Of a DNA stretch of 64,000 nucleotides, positions 25,501-35,600 are shown one piece after another. The stretch covers positions 69,215,201 to 69,279,200 of the forward strand of contig OZ038422.1 of NCBI GenBank assembly GCA_964036155.1, in the 5' to 3' direction. Position 1 is the first letter of the stretch. Each line of letters opens with the position of its first letter. Under the pieces are notes generated by a model. The model was not told the DNA's origin, did not search any database, and saw nothing but the letters and a program-made list of their open reading frames with translations. Origin of the DNA: Diploscapter coronatus. Its lineage: Eukaryota > Nematoda > Chromadorea > Rhabditida > Rhabditidae. A program made the position numbers and the translations under genes.

Positions 25501-28500
25501 AGTGCAGATAGGGGATAGTAAAGTTGAACTAAAAGGGAGTCTCTATGGACTGCAAATCACTCAGTCAGGGGAAGCTAGGAATGAATCAGGCATAAAAAGA
25601 ATTGAGAGGTGAACGATGGAATATGGAAAATGAAGAAACGGAACGCATAAAAGGGAGGATAGCCTATGATGAGATGATGATGAAGAAAGGGGAATGATAT
25701 TGGAATTGGAAGAAGAAGAAGAAAGGAAGAAGAAAAGGGCAGATGAGGTTGTTTGTGAGAAGCTGCACAATGAGAGGAGACGAAGAGGCTGAAAGAAAGG
25801 AGGATATAATTGGATGAGCCAAGGCTTAATGAGATGACTCATGGGCCAAATCGTGAAAGGACAGAGATTATTGAAGATAAGCTAATCCCGGCACAAATAT
25901 CTCCGAACTGATAAATAAAGATAGGGATTTTGAGAATAAAGAAGCTACGTCTATCTTACAATGCTACAACATTTCATTTGCATTCAATCATAGCAAACCA
26001 GAACAATTGAAATTATGTCGAAAAATATTGGAAGTATATCGTAATTGAAAGCTGAAGTTTCTTACAGCAAGAATAGAAACTGTAAAATAGATTCATTTTT
26101 TTCTAATTCACAAATGGATATACTAAATTTCAGTTTCTTTTAAAAGAATGAATGGATTCAGTGACCAGTAAATCTTTCTGAACTGATAAAAAAGCGAACA
26201 GCTATCAAGTCGAGGAGAACGGTGCTGATCTGAAGGAAACCACAAGAATGAAGAAAATTCACATTGAAACGAAGCAATAATGGGAAATTGAGAGGATGGG
26301 GGAGATTTATGCCGAGAAGGGGAAAGGGGACTGACAATTCTGACAGAAGTGAGATTGCGCAAATGGGACTTTTGGAAGAGGTGGAAATGATCCGACTACT
26401 GAACAAAAATCTCTGCTGCAGTTATGTACCGAAAGGGAAATGTCTGGAATATTCCCAAAAGCTGTCAGGAAGAAGAAGAAGGAAATGCTGATACTTGTGA
26501 TACTTTTATTTGAGTAAAGGAATCCCTAAAGGGCACTCGGCTGGCTGCAAACATTGACAAGTGATAAGCAGAATAATAGTCAAAGAGAGGAAGAGGAAGA
26601 GGTCAAATGGCATAGACTGAAGGGTGAAGAGAAAGCTGTTGAAATGATTGGAGATTGTGTGCAGAGGAGGTTTATGAGCAAATGCATCAATGGATGATAG
26701 TACGAAGTTGCAACATACATGAAAGGAAAGGAACTGTCACATTACAAAACGCAAGTATAAAATGCCATAACTAAAAAGAAATATATAAATGGAACGAGAC
26801 TTGGCCTGACTGCGAGGCAAATTACAGATGTAAAAGTCTCCAACCTGCTAAGTCAGATCAAACACTAACAATCTAATTGCAGTTCTACTTTGCAATATGA
26901 CTCGAATCGTAAAGCAACTGAGGAAAAAGTAATGGATAAATTCCGAAGATCAATTTCTTATTCAAGAAAAGAAAGTTATTAGATTGCTGTTCCATATTTT
27001 CAGAGAATTATTATTGCTAAGCCTAACTATCATCAGATTTTTATAGATACCTAATTTTAAACTCTATCTAATGGAATACTGACTACCATCTCACATATCC
27101 TAAACTTATCACTTGTTTGTTTATTGAAGAAAAGAAGATATTCCAATCAGATCTAGGCGGAATTAAGTCAGAATGACCCTGAAACCTACTCCCTATAATA
27201 TTTTTTACACAATTTTGTATCTGTTCTAAAACGTTCAAAAATTTCCGCTGCGCTGATGACATCATGCCTACGTCTTCGCTCATACGACCTATCCCACATA
27301 TATTTTTGAGTCTGACTCAAATGCACCTTAATTCTGATTCAAATCATCGTAAAAATGTGCATAAAATTATATGAGATTACTAAATAGAAATTCAGAAAAC
27401 ATCTTTGACGTTATTAAATTTTTGAAGGAAAAAAATAGAAAAGTGATGATCAAGATTAATCAAGAATATCAGAAAACAAAAATTCTACAGGTTGATCAAG
27501 AAGGATAATAGAAAGAGTTGATGCAATGCCAAATCAAAGTGAGGAATAGAGTATTTTTGCTAGGAAGCCGCAATGTTTATGTGTTTATGCTAGCAGAGAT
27601 AGCAGACCTCCTCCTCTGGAATGACCCTTCCTCTTCCTCTCTATCCTTCTCTTCCTTCATCTTCTCTTATCCAACCATTCCCTCCCCCTTCCTGCCTGCC
27701 TATCGGATGGATAATCTAATGTGATTAATGCTCATAGTCAGAGCTGTGCTGTCATTTCTGTACATTAAATTAGAGGGCGCAAGTGGATAAAATTTAGCCC
27801 ATATGATAGCTCGATTTTTACTGATTCTGAGATACTTTTTATCGTTTCGGAAATGATAATTCCATCGAACGTTGTGTCGTCGAAAAGACATCTTCCGAAT
27901 TTTCACTTTTGCTAACATTTCTCCGTTAATTGAATTCGTGATCAGGATTTGAATATATTCAAACGGTTGCAAAATCGTCAGTTCTCACTAGATAATTAGA
28001 GAAAGAGAGCCGCGAAGTTGGACTAAATGGTTGCAGAAATGAATGAAAATGGATGCATTTTCTCGCTTGGATGCCGAAATAATGTATCCAAATTTTCATT
28101 TTACAACAGGAAAACATAAAATCGGTTCAACGGGGCCTCCTCATACATAAACCCGATCTAAAATGACCGCAAGGCTTCAACCCATCATAAGCCGTTAGCG
28201 GATTTGATGAGGGTGATCCAAAATGCCGTTTATCTCCAATTTTAAAGCTTTATATTCACTTTTGGTTGATTATTGGAATTTTGAGGAGATGTCAACAAAA
28301 CAAAATTGTTCATTTATCCCTTTGATCACATTTTTGTTAAAGGAACTTTCTCACGAAACTCCTTCATTTTCAAAATATCCTAGGTGACGAAAAATCGCTT
28401 CAAAAATTTGACTGCACTTGCGCCCTCTGCATTAAATCAATGCGACATCCAAGTCTAATGAACAACAAAAGAAGCAGAGGAGATGTTACAAAGCCATAGT

Positions 28501-31500
28501 CATAAATTTGGCAAGTCGAATGCAAGTGGAGAAGGAATGGAATGAAGAGAGCCGAGCCTTGCAATGTAGTGCATATTCTATAGAGCTCTCCAATTAATAG
28601 ACCTCTTTGCTTCGTGCCGTGCGACTCGAGTTCTGTGAGTCTGTAGAGCACCTTATTTGGTATTTGTTCCTGAGGCAAGTGGCCGCGCAATGATTGAAGC
28701 TGAGAAGAGAGAAATATAAGTGGAGCGGGGAAGTGACAATGTGCATTTTGGCAACAACAATCGCTAACTTACATGATAGAAAAAGTTTGAGAATTTTTTC
28801 TAAAACATATTACGGTAATGTTCTACTGCAAAAGTTTATGAAAAAAAAACTAGAAGATTTCTTTCAGTTCAAAAATATCGCAGAGCATAAAACGAAGCAC
28901 TATTCTGTATGATCACTGCGGCATTTTATACAAATCTTCAATCGCAAGACACGAGATTACAGCCTGATCTACCAAAGTATCGTAAAATTAAGTCCTACGC
29001 TAAAAACCTTCAAACTATTTCTTTCAAAAGTACGAATGCCGAAAACAATTGTGAAATGTCGTAAACTTGCAATAAACAATGCCTAAAGTTTTTCTCCCAA
29101 CAACGGTAAAACAAGAAAAAAGAAGGTACGAATTTTTTTCATAGCACAGAAATCTCGATGAGCAGTCATCACAACTCAGATCGAGTTGAGCAGAACCATA
29201 CGGACGAGTTATATAAAAGAGATAAAACCAGAGGGGAACTAAACACAAAGCAGAACATGAAATTAGACTGCAGGGGATATCGAGACAGAAATAGAACGGA
29301 GGAAAGAGATTAGATGGCTTGCGACTTGGCTGGGCCATAAAACCTGCGGACTTGCAGATACAGAAATCGGATACCAAAGGCAGAGGTTAGAAGACTGGAA
29401 GAGGAGATTTAGAAGGACTGAGGAATGGGTGGAAAATGGACATCAGAAAGCAGAAAGATGCAGAACGCATAAAGCAAATAAAATAACCATCCGATGCCCG
29501 TAGTTTGGAAGAAGAAAATGAAGACACATGGCGGTCACTCTCAGCCTGCATCACTCTCGTATACCCACTCTAGTCAGATAATCTCCTCTTTCTTATTCCA
29601 TTCATCGATTCTCATGGTTTCAATTAGCTTAAGTGCCCAACGGTCATTGACCATTCTTTTGCCCGAAGATTCCACTTTTACCAAACTAATTTATGCCAAT
29701 TTGCAAAATAAGATCGAGAGTTTCCGGGATTTAGGTTTTCAAATTCCGAATAATGCTAACTCGGGAAAATGACTTAAAGAAGTTGCGATTGTATTTTGTT
29801 CAGATACAGATGTTTATCTACTGGCGAAAATTTCTTAAAGATTGTTCAAGTAAAAAAAATTCCCGCACTAGTCGAGTGATTGTTACAAGAATGAAATGCC
29901 AAAGTTACTTACGCAAATCAAAAAAATTCGATCGAAGAAGGTAAAAATTAGCAAAGAAAGTAACAAATTGTAGGGGTCAATTGAAGATAAGACACAATGA
30001 GAATAATTCAGAATGGATTAGATTAGATTACGAGAGAAAGAATAACAGAAAGAATGAAGGGAAACACAAAACCGCATTGGCAGGGATACGGCGAATGCGC
30101 GTAAGATAATAAGGATAATGGATGAAAGCATAAACGAATGGATGGCTAACAAAGTAATTGGAAGAACAAATCAATCCAACTAATTTCTAGATTCCTCTTT
30201 TTCTGTCGATGACTCTGCCTTGATTTCAATCACAAATTGCTTTTCTCCTTTCCATCTTCTGTCGCCACTTCTGCTGCTTCAATTAGAGTGAAAAATGACC
30301 CAATCAGCGACTTCTCAGAGACAGGCTGCAGTGGAAATGCGCGAGCTGATAATTTATGGCAGAGGGAGAAACTCCTAGAGACTGAGGGGGAGGACTGATG
30401 AATAGGTGGGGGAATGGGTAATTGATGGACCATTAAATGAGTGAGAAATGCAAATAAAGCGATGTTCTCTGCGAAATACTTTGAAAGGAAAAGATTATCT
30501 TAGTGGAATTTAGTGGTCAGAAAGTCCATGAAAAACGCTCAGATTCTAGAAAAGATCCGTATAACAATTGATAGATCGAGCATGAAGTGAAATTTGCGTA
30601 TCTGGTAGCAAAGTTCAAAATGTCAGCGGATTGAAAATAATGAAATTAAAAAATGACATAAATTTGTCAAATATGAGTATACCTTCAGAAATAATAATAA
30701 TAATAAAGAAAAATGATGAGACCAACCTCGACAGAGACGTCGTGAAAACAGTCGAGGATGAGACTGTAGAGCGAGGAGCAGTTCTCTAGGAATAAATCGA
30801 TGTCTGGATGGGGCTGTTGCTGCTGCAGGAATACGGGCACTGGCGTCTGAAAGCAGTTAGGTAAATTGAGAGAATTCGACTGAAATGTGAAAATTTGATG
30901 GAAGCAGATAAAATGCGAGGCACAAACAAAGTGAGAAGAAATGAAGAGTGCGAAACAACGAACAACTTGCAGACAGAAGTAAAGAAGGAGAAAAAGAAGA
31001 AGAAGAAAGGAATGCAAAAAAGAGCTGATGATTGATTGAAATGGAACACGGACAGTGCGCACAGGCTTGGGGCTAATCTCGATGAACAAGTGTGAAAACG
31101 ACGGGAAGGACGAACGGCTGGGGGATCAGATAAGCAGAAAGGAATAGTGGATGAATTAGAGGAACGCCTTGGGATACAACGCATGAAAAGCTGGGGATAA
31201 ATAGGGGATGGACAAAAAATGGGGCGATTAGAGGTACGAGTAAGAGAATGAGGGAACAGGAGAGGGGGATGGATAGAGCCAAGGTCAAAGGAATGCGCAC
31301 TGAATGGCAGTAACGGGTTGGAAGGGAAAGACACAAAAGAGAGGCAGAGAAGGTACAAGACTAAATGAGACTGTGCATGAAAAAAGGACTGAGGAATGAT
31401 AAATGAATGATGGAATTGGTCTTCTGCAGGGACGATAGGGAATGATAGTAATCGAATGTGAAGGGGAAATAATAAAGGAAGTCCGGCTGTTGGGTGATTG

Positions 31501-32686
31501 CGCACAAGACAGTTTCCCATATAGAAGAAGAGATAGGAGGATAGGGGAAAGGGAAAGGCAATGACCCGTGAGTCGCTCAGAACGCAATGCAATGCAGATG
31601 CAGCACTGATCGGCTTGCAAATACAGCAGCCTCTGAGCAGAGCCTGTGTCTGTTATTTTAGACTTCTCACTTGCAAGCTCAAATAAGAATAATACGCGCG
31701 ATTCGCGCTGATGAGGGGAGGTGAGGAGAAGAAAGAAGCAGGGCCCGTCAAGCTCGCGGCCGCGTCTGTTTGTTCATTTTCATACGGATGCCCGAGTTTA
31801 TGTGAGTCGAAAGAAGTCGAATGATCCCACTTCTAGCGGCTAGACTGGGAGATAAGAGAGATCGTGCAGAGGTGCAAGGGGAGCATGAGAATACAAGAGC
31901 AGCAAGGAATGAGGAATGCTTGAACATGAATAACTGAATGAATGAATGAATGAATGACCAACCTTGTCTTTGACTGCATCAGCTTCTTCAGACAAGTCAA
32001 TCGCTTCCAAATTCGAGACCATTTCGAGTCGATTAAAATCGTAACTAATGGAAAGTTACTGCACAGATACTGTTGATTGGTATCCTGACTGGATACTGTT
32101 GAGAAGTTCTGAAAGTATTTTTTTTGGAATATAGTCCTTCCGCCTTTGAAGTATTTGAAAAATAGAATATGAGACCATTGCATAATTGCGTAATGAGTGA
32201 ATAACGTAACTTGCGTTGCGTAGCCAGAATTATTTCTGGACTTAATGAAAATCGTACAGTTTGTGCACCAATATAATATGCTCAGAAAATATTCATTTCG
32301 GGAAACTTATTTTACTAATAGATCTTCGCAAATAACTTGAACTATTTCAGAATAGTAAAAAAAATCTTTTATCATCAAAAGGAAATCTGTGATCGGTGAT
32401 CCACGAAACTCTCGGAATCCTTTCTATAAGAACTCTTCAACGGAAAGGTTTCCGAGGTTCCGAGAGTTTCGTGAATCCGGGCACTGATCTAACCAACGCT
32501 AAGAAAATAATCGAAATTATGAAAATATTGGTGGTGCACAAACTTTCTTTGATATAACAACTTTTAAAATTATGACTTCGAAATAAAATACCTGTAGTTT
32601 GACTGCTGTGTAGAGTTGTGTTGTTTGTGGATGCTTATTCCTTGTTTAGTGGAAGAAGCAGTCCATTGATCGAACTGCAGCTGTCC
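10592..32686 (-). CDS. KASH-domain LINC-complex protein (nesprin/UNC-83/ANC-1 class)
   Basis: Outer nuclear membrane protein that would tether nuclei to the cytoskeleton by inserting its C-terminal peptide into a SUN protein in the perinuclear space. About 25 exons join in phase to roughly 1,100 residues. The last exon holds a Pro/Ser linker, one membrane helix (SIVLLSLLCSLLVLLYLGVY) and a luminal tail ending TYVNGPPPT, the canonical KASH end. Upstream exons (11097-12270) encode long helices of spectrin-repeat type (QLRVQWAKLLDRV, VDRLWTEWAERQL). Middle exons (12916-16715) are acidic/serine-rich with basic clusters (PPSKRKK, RGRRKRLRVRRL), then further helical exons at 20097-20254 (VLRKRWHELYLNSLVLQL), 20834-20905, 23163-23300, 23700-23830, 25178-25272, about 28494-28688, 30729-30847, 31969-32060 and 32590-32686. 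No calponin-homology actin-binding domain is visible. The donor of the 28.5 kb exon and the true first exon are unresolved; an open segment at 33586-33651 (start MDRLRRAKMTALEK) is a possible first exon. Confidence 0.85.
12718..12856. mobile_element. 139-bp hAT-like MITE in a KASH-gene intron
   Basis: The ends are CAGGGCTGTACGGAA and the inverted TTTCGTACAGCCCTG, flanked by an 8-bp duplication with one mismatch (attcaacg / gttcaacg). An 8-bp target duplication and CAGGG-type ends are typical of hAT transposons; at 139 bp it can only be non-autonomous. It contains internal repeats of CCGCGCTCCGAAA. It sits between two in-phase exons and does not disturb them. Confidence 0.8.
13352..13610. repeat. 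pyrimidine-rich intronic tract with (CTC)n core
   Basis: A CTC trinucleotide run (about 13352-13372) leads into a C/T-rich tract on the plus strand ending near 13610 with CCATCCATCC and CCAACCAACC runs. It lies in an intron of the KASH gene. Its polarity is opposite to most other biased blocks in the gene. Confidence 0.6.
16716..20096. repeat. 3.4-kb KASH-gene intron with purine-rich blocks and microsatellites
   Basis: No exon fits phase here. It holds plus-strand purine-rich blocks (about 16790-17290, 18340-18860, 19560-20000) separated by ordinary AT-rich DNA. There are two short (CA)n runs (17310-17326, 18200-18213) and an ATGCAG-type repeat near 19070-19100. The long minus-strand frames here (up to 198 codons at 16788-17384) follow from the base bias and show no conserved motif. 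Confidence 0.55.
17310..17326. repeat. (CA)n microsatellite
   Basis: About eight CA units on the plus strand in a purine-rich intronic block of the KASH gene; a second, shorter run is at 18200-18213. Confidence 0.8.
20906..23162. repeat. 2.2-kb KASH-gene intron, purine-rich blocks
   Basis: Purine-rich plus-strand blocks (about 21010-21480, 21560-21740, 22180-22390, 22950-23080) are interspersed with AT-rich sequence. No exon with matching phase was found between the exons at 20834-20905 and 23163-23300. Confidence 0.5.
24681..25066. mobile_element. about 385-bp inverted-repeat element, possibly Tc1/mariner-like
   Basis: The left end GGTGGGCCATAATTA recurs as a perfect inverted copy at the right end (TAATTATGGCCCACC), and similarity decays inward. 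The ends resemble Tc1/mariner-type termini, but no clear TA duplication remains and no transposase frame is present, so the class is inferred. It lies in a KASH-gene intron between the exons at 23.8 and 25.2 kb. Confidence 0.55.
25273..28493. repeat. 3.2-kb KASH-gene intron
   Basis: Contains purine-rich blocks (about 25380-25830, 26270-26500, 26580-26660) and a short pyrimidine-rich stretch of opposite polarity (27605-27705). An unassigned minus-strand frame at 27083-27283 starts MSEDVGMMSSAQRKF; it could be an exon but has no firm donor. Confidence 0.45.
28691..30728. repeat. 2.0-kb KASH-gene intron
   Basis: Mixed AT-rich DNA with purine-rich blocks (about 29220-29480, 29995-30140, 30340-30420) and an (AAT)n-like run near 30690-30710. 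No exon with matching phase was recognised. Confidence 0.45.
30848..31968. repeat. 1.1-kb purine-rich KASH-gene intron with (AATG)n
   Basis: The most uniform purine-rich block of the gene (about 30880-31760 on the plus strand), ending beside a GAATGAATGAATGAATG microsatellite at 31935-31956 next to the exon. The 268-codon minus-strand frame here (30786-31592) is a composition artefact made mostly of Phe, Ser, Leu, Pro and His, although its 3' end overlaps the real exon in another frame. Confidence 0.55.
31935..31956. repeat. (GAAT)n microsatellite beside a KASH-gene exon
   Basis: Five GAAT/AATG units end about 13 bp from the donor of the exon encoding EAIDLSEEADAVKDK, so length changes here could touch the donor neighbourhood. 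Confidence 0.75.
32391..32489. mobile_element. 99-bp MITE, copy 1
   Basis: Terminal inverted repeats built on CACGAAACTCTCGGAA at the left and TTCCGAGAGTTTCGTG at the right, with an outer GATC-GTG / CAC-GATC extension. A diverged second copy lies at 53836-53932, so this is a dispersed element and not a chance hairpin. No coding capacity. Confidence 0.7.
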
Positions 32687-35600
32687 CTGGAAAGGGAAGA
32701 GCAGGTCGATGCACAAGCAGCTGAAATTTGACTAATTGATCAATTGGTAAAACAATCGTCTATGAAAATTGCAATCGCTTTGAATCCTCTGAATCAAGCA
32801 GACTGACTTTCAATGAAAATTTTAAAAATGCTAATTTTGAAAAAGCCAGGAAATTGATTGATTCCAAAGCGACAGCCATTTTCGTAGACCGAAGGATATC
32901 TCGAAAATCGATCGAAGCAGCGATTCACGCGTTACAAAAAAAAACAAAAAATCGACGCGAACGATTGAAATCGAAAGAATAACATTGGGAAAAGGGGAAA
33001 CATGGCTGCAAACGCAGAATAAGAAGGAGGAGAAAAGTAGATCGACTGAACAAATGCAGTTTGCAGTTAGCTGTCACAGAAAAGCGAAGGAACGCTGCCA
33101 AATGAGGTCACGAAATACAGAAACTGAAACAGAAACATGCCTGGGAAGAGGCAATTCGGAAATGACAACTCAGATAGGAAGACAAAACATAAACGGGCGG
33201 TAAGGTCGTAAAAAAGCAAGTTGGAAATGGGAAAATGATAATGGACAGAACGGAATGAGAGTGACGCTGAAAGTGAAGGGAGGAATCAATGAACGAACGA
33301 TGAAAAACAAGTAGGCGAATGGTAAGATGATTGCAGATTTGGCACTGAAAGGGAAGCGTTGAAAAGGAGATAGGATTAGCGGGAAAGCTGTGGAGATGAA
33401 CAGCGAACAGATGAAATATTCAAAACTGAACATAAAGAGAAAGAATGACTAGGGCGAAGAAGACAGGGCAGCTGGTCAAGAAATAGAAAGGGGAGAAACG
33501 AAGAGGTGAAGTTGGAGGCAGCTGGCTGACTGTTGGCAGAACGTAGTGGAAATGAAGTTAGGCAGATGCAGTATGAAAACATAACGGTCAGATGTGTGAA
33601 GAGATGTGATTTCTCAAGAGCAGTCATTTTGGCACGCCTCAATCTGTCCATTCGAAAATGAAAATTCCTAGATTTAGGAATAATAATGTTAGGGGCATGG
33701 TAGGTGTATGCGGTACTGAAATTATCAACACGTTTAGATAATTTTCTGATACCAAATATACTCCCTAAAGCAAAAGTTTTTAAATTTAGATTTTCGATAT
33801 TTGAATAGGTTACAAGGAGCAGTCATTTCTGATCGAGAGATGGAAGGACGGCACACATCCAATCACATATTGTCATAATCCAACAAATCCAAATGCCAGA
33901 AGAAAAATAACATTGGAAGGAAAGACTACAGAGAAGAAGAGAATGTGATATGCGAGAAGATAGTGAGATTGAGCACTGAGCATGATGAAGATATGAAGGG
34001 AGGGGATTGTAATAAGCAGAAGCAATCCATGAAAGATGAAAGATATTGGCAGATAGGCAGAATAGAGGGAAAGGAGAATGATACATATGCAAAATATGGG
34101 AGGAAACGACACAACAACAAAGGCGGAGATAGCATCTGATACGTATGAATGAAGAAGCAATTGGAATTCAGATGAAGAATAAACGAGCGGGTCAAAGATG
34201 GACCACTTTGATTTGAGCGATTTATTTATTGGCTTGTTAATGGGGGAGAAGGACAAATAGATGCAAATGAAGACTGCATCTCGAATCACGATTTGTCAGA
34301 TGAATCACCACCGAGGCTGCACTTTGAATGGATGAATGCCCTGCTAAAGGCACGCGGCCAATGGCACATAAATTTCCTGAATTTCCAGAATTACAGGCAA
34401 ATTCTCACAGTTGCATAGAAAAGTGAACAGCTGGAAGCAAAATGGGATTGTATGACAGAACTGGGACTGGGACTGAGGATATGAAATGCAAATGGGAAGG
34501 AAACTAATGGAATGGGAGGACAGAAGTTGCAGGGGAAGGCATAAGTTGAAAAGGAGGGCAGATGTTTGGCAGAAGTTGGGAATTCGACTATTCGAAATTC
34601 AAAGCAGAAAAATGGAGAGGACGAAATGAATTCAGTCCGAATTTGAGTTGAAAACAATAAGATGGGCTGATAAGGAAAGTGTCAGCTGGCTGCTTGTCTC
34701 TAACTGTCTGATTGCAGGGCTTCTGTTTGGAGGAAGAGGGAACTTTTATGGAGGCGCAAATGGCAAAGTGACAATGGAAATGGGCAAGGGACAAGAAGAT
34801 GCGAATGCACTCAGAAGACAGAAGCAGAGGAAAAGAGAGGAGGAACGATGTTATGATGCAAAAAGGAGGAGTAGAACAGAAGGGAGACGATAAATCGAAC
34901 CGATGAAAAGAAGAAGCACAAATACGAGCTGCAGAGCAGAAAGACAGACTGACACGGACGCGGACTGGGAAAGTAGGAAAGTAGAATGGGTAAGCAGATA
35001 CAGCGACGAATCGAGCTGACCTTCTGCTGATTGTGAAATATGAAGCATTGAATTTCACGAATCGATTTACAAAAATTGCGAACTCTTATCTGCAGAGGTT
35101 AGAGGTCAGAATAAAAGACGATGCTGGCAAATTGCAAATTTTCGAACTGCAATTCGGGCATCAATAAAACGCAATATCATGTTCTTTAACAGCGGGAAGC
35201 AACGGCTTTAATTTATGCACTTCCATTGTATAGTACTAAAAATCCCATGAACATACCATATCACGATGCTAATGGAATAAAGAAGGGAATTCAAAGTTAA
35301 TTTAAGAAATCGATATTCAAAAGTTACGGTTATTAATGTTTTGCTCTTTCCTCCCCTTTAGTGTGCCGTTTATTAAAAATATAAGTGAATATTAAATTCA
35401 AAAAAATAGCTGAACAAAGAAATTATTGCTTCATTCATTTTTTGAAAGAATTGTCGTTATCAATAATTTTTAGTAATCAATAAAGCTCTTGACTAAAAAG
35501 AAATGTATGAATAATGCTGAAACAGAAGGAGAAAAAGCAGCTCGCAATTGAGCGGTGGAAATACAAAATGGCCGGATGCGAGAAAATGAGAAGAAAAGCG

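Noticed and set aside
30786..31592. 268-codon minus-strand open frame, the second longest in the window
   Set aside because: It lies in the most purine-skewed intron of the KASH gene, is dominated by Ser, Phe, Leu, Pro and His, has overlapping open frames in other phases, and shows no motif. The real exon inside its 3' end uses another frame.
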